Assembly (NCBI GenBank): GCA_030847615.1 | Contig: JAUMIR010000005.1 | Location: forward strand, 57,935,001 to 57,999,000 | Direction: 5' to 3' | Origin: Gambelia wislizenii | Lineage: Eukaryota; Chordata; Lepidosauria; Squamata; Crotaphytidae | Length of the DNA: 64,000 nt | Shown here: piece after piece, positions 43,436 to 55,215 of the stretch | Layout of the letters: every line of letters starts with the position of its first letter | Position numbering within the stretch: position 1 is the stretch's first letter | Program-made: the position numbers and the translations under genes | Notes under the pieces: model-generated | Database searches by the model: none | Seen by the model: the letters and a program-made list of their open reading frames with translations, nothing else | What the model was told of the DNA's origin: nothing

Positions 43436-46035
43436 ACCTTAACTGATGTCTTTCATTTCCTGGTTAACTAATCAAGATGAGATACATTTAATAATAGAGC
43501 AGATAAACAAATCTAAGTGAAAAGTCTCTGTGCCAAAGTTGCAGGAATTCCTACCTTACATGGTCCATGGATACAGTTCACAATGAAACAAAGTATTTAG
43601 AACTCCGTTTTTCAAGATGCCCATCTCTCTTTGCTTTGCTTGGACAGGGCAGGTGAGATACCTCCTCTTTTTTTATGCTCCATCAACTGGAATTTTTGTA
43701 ATCAAGGACCTGTGTGATGCTGCTTTTTTCCTCTAAGTGTATTCATAGCAAACTCATGCACTGGGAATCCCTGGGCCTTGTCCGTTTACAGAGCTATTAA
43801 TACCACCAATAAGACATTCAAAATTGCCTGCCTCTACCTCCTGCTGATATCCTATGCCTCCCTAAGGCTACATGCAGTCAGACAGTCAGAGTGTGATCCA
43901 TTTACTGTGCTTACCATTCTAGAAGTGCACACTACTAAAACCTCAGACATTACACTGGCTTTGTAATACACCAGTGTTGGGATGCGCACAAGATTCTTGC
44001 ACAGGCATCTAGGTGAAAGAGACAGCAACCTTCAGCTAATTTGTGTTCCAAACACTATACTGTTCATTCCTTATAACAATCCTCAACACATTACAGTGAC
44101 AGCCATAGTAATGCTCAAAAGGCATGGACCGTTTTTTAATGGTCCCTCTATTTTGGGGAAATCAGTAGCAAAAAATATTCCAGATGTTGTTTTTAAAATA
44201 AACATGCATGTGTTCGTTTTACAGGACATTTCAGGCTTCCTTCTCAAATCTGGATATTTCATGTTTCCTTCTAAACTCTGGACATGAGGCAACATGTTTG
44301 CAAACACACATGCATCTACTGGCTACAAAATAATTAATTGCAGATTAGATTACTACAGCTATAGCTGGGAATTTTTTTTAAAAAAGTATGTTTACAGTTA
44401 CAGCTCCAAAACAGCTCCTCCACTGCAAAAGTACTGTTACCTTTAACAATTACCATTTTTAAAAGTAATCCTTTAATTTTCCAATTCTTAAAAAATATTT
44501 TATTTACTTTTTAAAAAACCTATTTGAATGCTACGAGTCACTGGTTTGTGATACCAGATCCTCTCCTCTCATTTACTTCAACATCTTCTCAGATACCCAT
44601 AACAGACAATGAACGTGCAGTACAAGATACAGTAAGAGCCAGCACTTGAACCATGTGATACTGTTCCTCCACCACATAACTATTAAAGACCACATCCTAT
44701 AGCCATAAAGGAAACTTAAAAGTTGTACAGTTATCCCTCAAAAGGAGTAATGTCACTGTTTGTTAAGTTTCAATAGTAATGCAGTATAGTTTAATCTTCA
44801 TTATTGGAAGAAGAAATCAACTTCAAACAACCTTGCTACCGATAATTGGTTACTTCAATATGCTGAATAAACTAAGTACCGGTAGTATGTGCAGGTACCG
44901 GTAGATCCCATTAAAGGAAAGCTAGTGGAATATGCTAACAATGCCTCCTGCCAAGAGAAACCTTTTGGGAAGCAGCAGTATTTTTAGGGAAACCCGGACA
45001 ATTAGGGTCTGCAGCACACAGTGAGAGCCAAGCATTGCCAAATTGTGCCTTTCAGACAACTCTCCACCAGCTGAACACTATCTCAGCTGGCATTAGCACT
45101 AGATATACCGTAATGTGATAAGGGTCCTTTGTCTCTGACTGCTGTGTTTGGGTACAAAGCACACTTTGCTGTGATAATTGGTTTGGCCGTCCATTCCACC
45201 CATCAGGTGATAGAAAACTATCAATCAGGCTAAATGCAATGTGAGAGAAGTCTCTTTAGCCAATTAGGTGGTAATGAGAACATTAGCCACAATATCTTCA
45301 GCAGAGGGCACCTTAGCAATTCTAGTAGAGCCCACAGAGATGACAGTTCTATCTATGTGATTAATAGCGATCATATGATACTCCAGGAATTCTATGCCAT
45401 TATATAAAAATCTAGGAGGAATGATCCACTTCATGCCCTTAAATATTTTAAAAACCACAGATGATGATCTTATGTTCATTTATGTTCTTTTCTCTGTCTA
45501 GAGGTTAGTGCTCTTTGTACCAAAGCAGCATTCAAAGCACTTCAGAATTTGCCGAGATGAGAGAAGCAGCATAATATCCAATTACTGCTTCTTTCATTCT
45601 TAGAAATCCCACAATCTTCAGCAAGAAAAGCAAGGCTGGTGGAAAACTCAACCCACAACACACAGAGGCAGCAGCATGGAGACAACTTCACCTATCAAGC
45701 CAGTTATGGAAAGTAGGTCTCTGTGCAATTTTCCACCCAGCAACATACTAACAGGAGTAGGGAGAAATATGGGGGGGGGGGGAAGAGAAGCAAAGTTTGG
45801 GGAGGATCATTCCACATAAATGGGTGTGCCACCTGGACCTGCCTTCATACCACTTAGCTTTGTATTTAACCCTCCTCTAGTAGCCAAGTGGTGACCACCA
45901 ACTCCATGCAGGTGGCTGAACAGGCTGGTGGCAGGATAGATCATTCCATCACTGGTGGTTCCCATGTCAGTGAGCTGGTGAATCTGCATGTTTTATTCTG
46001 ACCTTTTAAAAAAAATTGTTTTATGCCTTTTCTTA
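43436..46035. other. No recognisable gene; short TACCGGTA motifs at 44877-44903
   Basis: Long unassigned stretch. gtaccggtag occurs twice within 27 bp. A G-run lies at 45770-45781. No domain in any frame. Confidence 0.4.
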
Positions 46036-46200
46036 TTTTAAGTTATTTTAATAGTGTTTTTATAGGTAAAATTTGAATTAATTACCATTGTATAGTGGTT
46101 TTAATGATGTTATTTTAATGTTTGTGGATTATGGATTAATGTTTTAAATGATGTTTGCCACCCTGATCCTGATGGGAGAGGCGGGATACAAATAAACCAG
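46036..46200 (+). mobile_element. L2-like LINE 3' end
   Basis: AT-rich 3' UTR ending gccaccctgatcctgatggg and gcgggatacaaataaa, a 3' terminus seen in squamate L2-type LINEs and resembling the SINE tail at 43265-43315. Assignment tentative. Confidence 0.45.
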
Positions 46201-46220
46201 GATGATGATGATGATGATGA
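46200..46220. repeat. (GAT)n microsatellite
   Basis: Six to seven GAT/ATG units directly after the LINE-like tail. Confidence 0.85.
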
Positions 46221-46661
46221 CAAAAGGATCTGTTCAAAGCAACATACTCCTTTGGGAGAGAAGGGCAGAGCATCTTAAATAGCTCCTTTAGACTAAACCT
46301 AGAGCACATTCACAGTCTCACTGATAGTGGAATCACCCACCAGTGCACTGCACATCTCTTCTCTCCAAGCCTGCTTGAGTTCCATGCAACTTTCTGAGGC
46401 AGATAAGCAAGGCACAACTAAAACCCACATGGAAACAGAGTGGGCTCATAGAGGAGAGCAGATGGACTACTCTGCTCCTCCGCAGCTATTCCAATCAGTA
46501 GAAGGACTTGTGGGTAGAAGCTTGCTAAGTGTCTGTGCTTCCACACTGGCTAGTAAGAAGAGGATTTCCCTGCCTCCCCTGCCAGGATAGAAAAGCAGAC
46601 TCTTGGCCCTCAGCAAGTAAGAAATCTTTGCACACGTGCGTGCCCACACACACTCACTCAT
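46221..46661. other. No recognisable gene or repeat
   Basis: Short frames without domains. Confidence 0.4.
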
Positions 46662-47316
46662 GTCTTGTCTATGCGAAGGGGGGGAAATACGAACATGTCC
46701 GAAAAGACAGGCATTCGCAATTATGTGACCTGCCTTGATGGTCAAAAGAGCCCCCTCTAAACTCTGCATGCCCCCCTAGCCAAGATGGTGGCTGTGAATT
46801 CTCACAATTTTAAATCTGCCACCACCAATTTTTATTTTTTTAAAAGTTTCCCATGGTGCACACAAGCGATAGTTCATACTTACAAAAAAAGAAAGGAAAA
46901 AAATAAGATTGTTGTATTATCGACTTACCAGACTCTCGCTTAGCCGAAAATCCAACATAGTGGCCTCAGGCATTTTCCCTGTTTGCTAGCCCCGCCCCCA
47001 CGCTCATCCAGCCAATCAGATTATGCTGCCTGTTTGTATCTGTATAAATGCGAGTGTTCAAATGATCGCACATTCACATGTTGTACAGAGTTTTTTTAAA
47101 AATCCGAAGCCCTGCACATGGACTTTGCGGTGGATTTGGCTGCCTGCCTTCCAAATGACAGCTTTTTAAAAAAAATCCAGATGAAGCCCTACACATGGAC
47201 TTTGCAGTGGATTTGGCTGCCCACCTTCCAAATGACAAGTATTTATGTGCATGCATATGAACATATCACCATATGTTTGCATCCCATTCATATTATTTTG
47301 ACCGTATAGACAAGAC
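46662..47316. mobile_element. TIR element (family C), 655 bp
   Basis: The left end gtcttgtctatgcga and the inverse of the right end gtcttgtctatacggtc form the TIR. It contains gccaatcagattatgctgcc and cgcttagccgaaaatcc. An internal block is tandemly duplicated (47098-47161, 47167-47238). Non-coding. Confidence 0.7.
47098..47238. repeat. Tandem duplication (about 70 bp) in family C element
   Basis: Two units, each with aaaaatcc, gaagccct, cacatggactttgcggtgg (or cagtgg) and ttccaaatgacag/a. The other copies have one unit. Confidence 0.8.
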
Positions 47317-47366
47317 ATCAGTGTAGTAATGCTTGTGGGTTTTTTTTATAAATTTTCCTATACAAT

Positions 47367-47897
47367 GGGTCTGTCTATATGAGGCCAAAAAAACCAGATT
47401 TCTCTGCAGTGATGGCAAATCGCAGAAGCTGTGATTTGTCTTAATGTTTTTTGGCCCCCAAAAGCTTTGTACCTGCCTGTTAAGATGGCAGTCACAAATG
47501 AATTACTTGCATTTTAACTTACCTGAATTTGCCACCACACTTTTGTTTTAAAAAAATATTTCCTATATGCAATAGTATATTTCCCCTTTACAAAAAAGAA
47601 AAAAAATGCCCCATTTTATTGCCTTAGTGCTCATTCTCTAAGGCAAAAATCCACCATGGCAGCTCCGTGCACTTGTCTTGTTAGCAAGCCGCACTCCTGT
47701 GCTCCTCCAGCCAATCAGCTTTCCGCTTCCACTTGTATGGCAATTCAAAGTGAATCACTTGTCCAAATGAGCAGGAATGTGCATTCCCCACGCTGTTTTT
47801 TAAAAATTCCAAAAAAATCCACAAAGGCATTTCCTTCCGAGTTTTTGACGTTTTTGGCCCTCCTCCTTCTGAATACGTCATAATGATTAAGACAGGT
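47367..47897. mobile_element. TIR element, diverged relative of family C
   Basis: Starts gggtctgtctatatgagg and ends at about ttaagacaggta. It shares gagccaatcag-like, aaatgagcaggaatgtg and ttaaaaattccaaaa layout with the family, but with low identity, so it is a separate subfamily. Ends approximate. Confidence 0.5.
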
Positions 47898-48842
47898 AGG
47901 ATTCTCCTTGCATTCTGTGGAGTATTTTCACCATTTAGACAGCCCCTCTGTCTCTCCTGAGTAGATTATTATCAGTCACTCCCTTGAAAGCAATCTTAAA
48001 TATCTGGTAGCATGACTACAACTCCACTACTTGGAGAAATGTTTATATGAACATTCTAATCTAGAGAATATTCATACTGTTTCAGATTCAAAAAACAAAC
48101 AAACCAGGAAATGCCTCACTCCCAGCACCAGAATTAGGAGCAAGTGAGCTAGACAGCAACCTGGGATGCTGGCTTGGAGGGGCCACACTTGAGGGATTCC
48201 TGTCATAGACTATCTACTTCAGTATCCACACAACAGCTGAAACGGATCTGTACATTTTCACTTGAAAAGCCAGCAACATTGGTCTCTGTGGCCACTGACC
48301 TGCTACATGGAATATTTGTTAGAAATATGTTATAATGGGATGTAGATCTAGAGATTAAAATTGCTGGAAATTTAAATATTTCCTACAATTTTAAAATATG
48401 GAATATAAAATATAATTATGGAAAATAAACATTTCATTATTAAATATTAGCATGTTTTACAGATTTAAAGTCACTTCACTACTCTAGGAATATAAAAAGC
48501 ATTTTGTGTACATTGGGTTGGCCTAAAAGTATCTTGTCTGATATATTAAAATTAGTTTATTCAAGAAATAATTACAGTTTCAATATTTATTTATTTAGAA
48601 CTACAGTGTCCTGAATAACTGAACTACAAAGAAAGTCTTCAGAGTTTTTTCCCCCTGCTCCAGATAAACTGGCAAAAGCAAACAATAAAACAGAAGATAC
48701 CATCTACATTTGTAAAACAGAAATCATTATTTTGTCTCCTCTAGCCCTCCATAATGCCAGGCAGACATAACATACTCATTCCCATAAAAGGAGCTGAGAA
48801 AGAAACTAAGACCAGGAATTGCAATAAATAATACTATACATA
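47898..48842. other. No recognisable gene; possible mariner end at 48510-48530
   Basis: cattgggttggcctaaaag resembles a mariner terminus, but no partner end is visible. The rest is AT-rich and unassigned. Confidence 0.35.
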
Positions 48843-49442
48843 GGTCTTGTCTATATGAGGGAGGGAAAATACAAACATGTTCAGAAAGGCAGGTATTTGC
48901 AATGATGCGACCTGCCTACATGGGCAAAAGAGCCCCCCTAAACTCCGTATGACTCCCTAGCCAGATGGCAGCCACTAGTGATTTGCTTGCAATTTTAAAT
49001 CTGTGCCACCAATTTAAAAAAAAAAAAAAACAGTTTCCCAAAGTTCGCACAAGCAACACTTTGTATTTACAAATAAATAAATAAAAAAGACTATGAGATT
49101 GCTGTTTGATCAACTTACTGGCCCCTCGCTTAGCTGAAAATCCAACATGGCAGCCTCAGCTGTTTTCCCTCTTTGCTAGCCCTGCCTCCTCATAGAGCCA
49201 ATCAGATTGCACTGCCTGTTCATATTTGTCCAAATGAGAGTGTTCAAACGATCACACATTTGGCAGTTGTACGGACTTTTTTAGAAAATCCATATGAAGC
49301 CCCAGACATAACACACAGAGACTTTGCAGTGGATTTGGCTGCCCCCCTTCCGAATGACATGTATTTGTGCGAATGATCATTTGAATGGATCGCTGGCCTT
49401 TTGCATCATGTTCTTATTATTTTGACCGTATGGACAGGACCC
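48843..49442. mobile_element. TIR element (family C), 600 bp
   Basis: The left end ggtcttgtctatatgagg and the inverse of the right end (gggtcctgtccatacggtc) form the TIR. It is collinear with 46662-47316 but has only one copy of the duplicated block. Confidence 0.7.
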
Positions 49443-50834
49443 TAGTCTTACATAAAAATTTACCTGTTACATAGTTTTTCGAAATAATGTGGAGGGAGTA
49501 AACCTTGTCTTACATATTTTATTCATCATTCTGAAAGAAAATATTCTATAATGTAATTTCCCCCCATTTTTCTAGGAGGGGGAAATTTCTCTTCTCCCAC
49601 CTCCATTTCTGTCCCCTGGGTCTTTATAACTTTATGTAGATCAAACGAAGATCACCTGCAAGTGATCTCATCATGATGAAAAAGACAGACACGCAGTTGG
49701 TCATACTAGAACTAAGACCGGAAATAGATTGGACCAGAGTGGTGGGAGTGAGCCCAGCTTAAGCAATAATGCTTATAGACATATGGTGGAGAAAAGACAT
49801 AATGTGTTACGGTACAAACCCAATCATCCTCCCTTCTGCTGTGTACTGTGAACAAGGGAGAAAAGGGGGTAAAGAAATATGGCAGCCACCACCATGTCTA
49901 GCTTCACCTATGTTTTTATTAAATTACATTGGGCCCTGGTTATATTAAGTATAACTCTTCTTGAATCAAACTAGGTTTCTGAAATAGATGTGTTATCATA
50001 CAACAAAAAGAGGGAGTAGCACAGAATTTAGATGAGCAGGTTTTGGCATGGTTTTTTTCTGTGTTATAACAATGTAACATCTTAGAATACCTCAATGTAA
50101 TTATATTTGGTCCAATTTTCTTAACAGAGACAGGCTCTGAGTGATCTGTACTTGGTAAGAAAAGTGAGGCATGAGGGATTAATGACTGAAGTGATGATAG
50201 GAAGTGACAGGGTAATCAATAGGGCCTGATTCAGAGGGTGAAGTGATCTGATCACATTTGTCTTTAACTGGGATTACTAAAAAATAAACAGTCAGTAAGA
50301 TGGGAATGTAGGAAAGCTAACAATCATGATTAAAACCCATTTTTCTTCTCTAACTGTCCTCTAAAAATATTATTCCATTTCTTCACCCCAACTCTCATTC
50401 AGACCCTCTTATATTTGAAACACACAATGAATTTCAGATGCAATGTATTAAAAAGTGCTTAGATACCATGGTGATAGGCACATTATAAATACCATATAAG
50501 AGAGGAGATGAGATAGACAGATTTAAGCGCATAGTGAATTCCACATAGAAGATATTAAAATAAAGCCAAAAGGTTAAAAAAAATCCATTTATAACAGTAC
50601 TCTGAAAGATACTACGGCATTTGGCTAAAAACATTGGTTCCAATGCTCAATAGAAGCTTCTCCCCATGACTTCAACTTAACATCTCAAGTCTAAACACAA
50701 AATTCATTTATGTTTCATATACACCTTGTACACATAGCCTGAAGGTAATTTTATACACAATATTTTTAACAATGTAGTGCATAAAATAAAGGCCAAATCC
50801 ACACTACACAAATAATCCAGTTTGTGTACAAATA
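49443..50834. other. No recognisable gene or repeat
   Basis: Unassigned AT-rich sequence. Confidence 0.4.
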
Positions 50835-50935
50835 TACCATCAGAAAGCAAAAGTGTCACTATTTCAGCCACCCATGTGGCCAATTTGGATTTTGGAGCAT
50901 TTTGGATTTCCAGATAAGGGATACTCAAACTGTAC
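50835..50935 (-). mobile_element. Tc1/mariner-like MITE end (tatcccttatc type)
   Basis: Inverse of 43343-43435 (ccagataagggatactc, ccacccatgtggccaattt). Confidence 0.5.
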
Positions 50936-51282
50936 ATCACATATTCTAATGTAAAAGGGAAAGTTTCATATTATTCAAGCAAATGGCAAGAACATAAATC
51001 TCACCATGTTACAAAAAGAAGAATTTGTGCAGGGGGGTCATTTTCTTGTTTACCATACAATGATTAACAAAGTCGTAATTTATATCCCTATTTAACATCA
51101 GTGATTACATAAAGATCAAATGCAAGAGTCAGCTGAGATCCTGAGATCAAATGCAAATTTTTATTCCTTTTTAGCTTCTAGTCACAACTTGGAAGCTCAT
51201 GGCAAATAAATGTCTTTTTACTTCACTATTCTCACAAAAGACATTTCATTGGGCTGCTGTCAGGATGAGGGAAATATGTTGT
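50936..51282. other. Unassigned
   Basis: Nothing recognised. Confidence 0.4.
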
Positions 51283-52215
51283 TGTTAACTGCTATCAAGT
51301 CGACATTAGGTTATGGCGATCCATGAATGAGAGACCATTATCAATAGCCTGCTCAGGTCTTGCAGACTCAGGGCTGTGGCTTCCTTTACTGAGTCTATTC
51401 ATCTAATGCAGCTTTCCTCTATTTCTACTGCCTTCTGCCTTACCAAGCATTATTGTCTTTTCTAGTGAGTCATGTCTTCTCATGATACGCCCAAAGTATG
51501 ACAGTCTCTGTTTGGTCATCTTGGCTTCTGGGGAGAGTTCAGGCTCTAGGATTCATTTATTTGTTTTTTTTTAGTAGTCCACAGTATCCATAGAACTCTT
51601 CTCTTCCACCACATTTAAAATGAGTTAATTTTCTCCCTATCAGCTTTCTTCACTGTCCAGCTTTCAGAACCATACAGAAATTGGAAATATGATGGCATGA
51701 ACAATCCTAACTTTAGTATTCAATGATACAGTATATCTTGATACTTCAGGATTTTGTCTATTTCCTTCATAGTTGCCCCTCCAAATCATCTTCTTCTGAT
51801 TTCTTGACTGCAGTCTCCATTATGATTAATGACTGAGCCAAGGTATGGAAAATATTGAACTATTTCTATGTTTTCATCATCTAAGTTATGTAAATCATCT
51901 GTAGATACAGTATTATTTTTGTTTTCTGAATGTTCAACTATAAACCTTCTTTTGTACTTTTGTCACTAATTGTTCCAAGTCTTTGCTATTTTCTGCTAGT
52001 ACTATGGTGTTATCTGCATATCTTAAATTGTTTTTGTTCCTTCCTCCTGTTTTCATTCCTCTTTCCTCTGAGTCTAATCTTGCCTTACGTATGGATATGT
52101 TCAGCATGCAAGTTAACCAGATAGGTTGATAAAATGCAGCCTTGCCTGACCCCCCCCCCCTGCGAAACCATTCCGTTCCTCCATAGTATTCTGTCCTGCC
52201 GGTAGCAAAGTATAC
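51283..52215 (-). pseudogene. Bov-B (RTE) LINE, 3' portion with RT
   Basis: Minus strand. The 3' end is at about 51283 (gttgttaactgctatcaag). The frame at 52251-51934 encodes RT codons with MLNISIRKARLDSEE, NLRYADNTIVLAENSKDLEQL and VTKVQKKV. In Bov-B the catalytic motif is YADD; here it reads YADN, losing one aspartate. Downstream codons are broken by stops. 5'-truncated. Bov-B is the presumed mobiliser of the Sauria SINEs. Confidence 0.8.
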
Positions 52216-52689
52216 TAACACAATTTTTGTACTAAGCACAACACTGGGCATGTTTACTTAGAACTAACTCCCTCTGAATTCAAGGGCACTTACTCTCCAG
52301 GACTGCAGCCTGAATGGACTAAATGACAGTTCATAAAAACAGAGACAGTGGCTTAAAATGAGTCAGACCATTGTTCCCTCTGTCTTAATACAGCGCAGAG
52401 GGTTAAAATGACCACCACAACACAAACACACATGCATACATTTTCAAAGAATTCAGAATTAGGTTATAAGACTTGGAGCTATCCTAGTCCTGTTAACCAG
52501 GGCTTGGAAATGTCATTTAGGTAAAAAGAAACTTTTCTAAGCAATACTTGTTAACAATACAATTTTTAAAAAAAATAAAAGATGGAGAACCCCAGACTCC
52601 TTGGAGGCCAGTGTGGCCACTTAACCCCTGATAGTAGCCCACCCCAGCTCAGGGAAGCAAGGAAAATTCAAGGCATGGTTAGTGACCAC
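52216..52689. other. Unassigned with a short dispersed repeat near 52255-52320
   Basis: tttacttagaactaactccctc and gcacttactctccaggactg resemble the short reptile repeat also at 1680 and 39740. No gene seen. Confidence 0.4.
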
Positions 52690-52920
52690 ACTGTCATCAT
52701 GTTTATTTGTTATATTTATGACCCACCTTTTCAAAGAGCTTGAGGTAGTATACATGGTCCTTTACCCCATTTTTTTTCTCCTCACAACAAACCAGTAAAG
52801 TAAGTTAAGCTGACAGATAATAACTGACCCAAAGTAATCCAGTGAGCTTCATGTCCAAATAGCAATATGAACCTACATCCTGATCTAAGACTTTCCCCCA
52901 TACATCAGAACACGCCACTA
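52690..52920 (-). repeat. Degenerate tRNA-derived SINE
   Basis: Minus strand: tatttatgacccacctttt, cctcacaacaaaccagtaaag, agtgagcttcatg, then a diverged head. Compare 32450-32700. Confidence 0.5.
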
Positions 52921-53358
52921 ATTGAAGGAGCTCTCCAGACTTTCAGATAGGAAGGTTTCCCAGGAGTAGTTGGAGATGCAAGGGAATGAAGCTAGGACCT
53001 AGTAGTGTATGAAGGGGTGGCTTAGTGTCTTTTGCAGAGGTTTAAAGGAGCTATTTGAGGTGCTAAACCTTATTCTAGAGATATAGTTCAGCCCCTTGGA
53101 CAGTGCCTTTAAATGTTCAGACTAAATCCTGGAGCAAATTCACCACCCCAGTGGAACCTACAAGTCTCCATTGATGGCACACAAAATATGTGAAGCTCTA
53201 TCATTGAGCGCATAATGCTAGAGTTCAAGGGCAAATAACTGTTTGAACTGTAGTCCTGATCTCATTCAGTCTCAACCACCGACAAAACTATCTGTATGGA
53301 AGGTCAATTCTGTCTTTCTCAACTATCTGGAGATATCTGCTTTGCATACAGGCTATTA
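52921..53358. other. Unassigned; degenerate repeat at about 53030-53170
   Basis: Shares the cttggacagtgcctttaaa region with about 40740-40770. No gene seen. Confidence 0.35.
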
Positions 53359-53455
53359 CAGAGCCTGCGTAGTGTAGTGGTTTGAGCACTGGACTTGGAC
53401 ACTGGGAGATAAGGATTTGAATCCCCGGTTAGGCATGTAAACCCACTGAGTGACA
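53359..53455 (+). repeat. Sauria-like tRNA SINE, 5' part, cut by L1
   Basis: gcctgcgtagtgtagtgg (A box) and ggatttgaatccccgg (B box), up to aaacccactgagtga, where L1 sequence begins. Confidence 0.75.
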
Positions 53456-53796
53456 AAAGGTCATTAGTGACATTTCTCAAAGACTGGAAACCCCTTATAG
53501 AAGTTTTGCAGAATATGCATAAAGAATATGATTTTGATAATTTTTGGTTTTGATGATTAATAGACTATTGAAAAGAGGGAATATGTAATTTTGGAGAGAG
53601 AGGTAAGAATAACTGTAAGTATATATAACTGGCAATAGGAAGATTACAGGCCACTTTTTTCTTCTTCTGTTCTATCCTTTTTCTTTTCTTTTAAAATCTT
53701 TGTTCTGCACTTTTGTACTTTAGTTCCCGCCCCCATTTTCTTAACCTTTGTAATTCTTAGTGTCTTTTTAATAAAAATTCTTTCAAAAAGGAAAGA
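53456..53796 (+). mobile_element. 5'-truncated L1, last codons and 3' UTR
   Basis: The sequence DWKPLIEVLQNMHKEYDFDN ends ORF2 at about 53545, followed by an AT-rich 3' UTR ending aataaaaattctttcaaaaa. It is flanked by AAACCCACTGAGTGA (53439-53453) and AAACCAACTGGGTGA (about 53798-53812), a 15-bp target duplication with two differences, as L1 makes. Confidence 0.8.
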
Positions 53797-54184
53797 AACC
53801 AACTGGGTGATCTTGGAGCTGCTCCTGAGATGGTGTTCACAGAAAGGGTTCACAGAAAGGGCATGGCCTCACCTGGCCTGGCTAGTTTGCCTGTAAAGCC
53901 AAATATTCTGCCCTCCCTGCCTGTTTCTCCCTCCCTTTTAACTCATCCTGGCAAGCTCTTCCAAGGAAGCCCACTTGCTTTCTTCCAAGATAGCCCACAT
54001 GCTTTCCCAACTATAACAGAGATGCTTGCTGAGGTCAATAGGTAGGTGAGTTGTCTCCTGACTTCTTTGGCATTGTTGGTTCTACTGATCCCTCCTGACT
54101 GGCATAGAAAGTTTTCCTGTCCCTCCATATTCACCAATAAGCTCTACCTTGGTGAGTCCCTCCAGCTTCTTAGAATGTGCAACA
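53797..54184. other. Resumed SINE remnant, then unassigned
   Basis: aaccaactgggtgatcttgg continues the SINE for a few bases. The rest has no recognised feature. Confidence 0.4.
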
Positions 54185-54200
54185 ACAGTATATCTATAGA
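54185..54200. repeat. Left 16-bp target duplication (ACAGTATATCTATAGA)
   Basis: Perfect repeat of 54419-54434. Confidence 0.9.
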
Positions 54201-54418
54201 ATCTCCTTGGGTTTTTTCTGGGCTGTGAGGCAGTGTTTGGAATAGTTTCTTTCTGACGTTTCACCTGCATCTGTGGCTGGCATCCTCAGATCTCTGAGGA
54301 TGCCAGCCACAGATGCAGGCAAAATGTCAGAAAGAAACTATTCCAGAACATGGCCTCACAGCCCAGAAAAAAAAACAAGGAAATTTTATGGATGCTGGCC
54401 GTGAAAGCCTTTGACTTC
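54201..54418. mobile_element. Palindromic retroposon-like element, 218 bp
   Basis: Arms at about 54205-54291 and 54292-54380 are near-perfect inverses (gggctgtgaggc, agtttctttctgac, tgcatctgtggctggcatcc), folding into a stem of almost 88 bp. An unpaired 38-bp 3' extension (atggatgctggccgtgaaag) follows. It is flanked by a perfect 16-bp duplication. Such a long duplication argues for target-primed insertion rather than a cut-and-paste transposase. No coding capacity; class unknown. Confidence 0.8.
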
Positions 54419-54434
54419 ACAGTATATCTATAGA
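54419..54434. repeat. Right 16-bp target duplication (ACAGTATATCTATAGA)
   Basis: Perfect repeat of 54185-54200. Confidence 0.9.
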
Positions 54435-54999
54435 GTAACAGATATTTTCCTACGACCCCTGGCTGAACCTCACGACATGACAGTGGGTTCCACTAGAGCA
54501 GGAATTGGACCTATGCAGGCCACATGTATCACCCCAACCATTTTGGCAACTTCTGCTGCCACTGCTACCAAAATTGGCCTCTGCTGATACAAAAAAACTA
54601 AAATGAATTTTTCTTCCCATTCTTCCCTTCTGGAAAGGAAGTAAACATTTTGCCCTACCAGTCTGCAGGGCTCTATGCTATGGAGTGAACTCTGACATTT
54701 CAGCAGCAATTTCAGGAGTGGAAGGCTCTACAGAGTCCACTGATTTTCAGCAGCGGTCACCCAAAGTCAGCTGTGATGCAGCCCCTAGCCATGAAGAGTT
54801 GAATGTGATCCCCTGATGCAAAGAAGTTGCTCACATCCACAGTAGCAGGAATGGCTAGAGACAGGTGGAGTTGTAAACCCCCTGCTTTTAAAGGTACCTT
54901 CCAGCCATTAAATATAATATTGTAATATTAGACATACCATGGACAGCTGAAAAGACAACTGAGTAGGCCTTAAAAGTATATCAAGCCTGAACTCTCCCT
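54435..54999. other. No recognisable gene or repeat
   Basis: Unassigned. Confidence 0.4.
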
Positions 55000-55215
55000 A
55001 GAAGTGAAGATGACTAAACTGTGGCTGTTGTACTTTGGATATCATGCTTTGTAAAGTTGAAGGTAGTAGGCAAAGAGGAAAAATGGACCACAAGCGGATT
55101 GATTTAATCAAGGAATTATGGCCCTTAGTTTGCAGAGCAGCTGATGACAGAGGTCTCTCATTCATAGGGTTGCCATAAGTTGAAATCAACATGATAGCAA
55201 ATGACAACAACAGAC
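55000..55215 (+). mobile_element. Bov-B (RTE) LINE 3' end
   Basis: Plus strand: ggcaaagaggaaaaatggac, agcagctgatgacagaggtc, tcatagggttgccataagttg, aaatcaacatgatagca. This is the Bov-B 3' terminus with the tail shared by the Sauria SINEs. Confidence 0.75.

Noticed and set aside
44877..44903. Repeated gtaccggtag motifs as a regulatory site
   Set aside because: Two copies of a palindromic octamer in 27 bp, with no context to support function.
48510..48530. Mariner terminus
   Set aside because: One end-like sequence only, without partner or TA pair.
54292..54345. Hammerhead-ribozyme-like core in the palindromic element
   Set aside because: tctgagga followed by a short stem and an aaaa-tgtc stretch is suggestive. 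The GAAA box is not intact here and the stem II pairing does not fit the canonical layout, so I do not call it.
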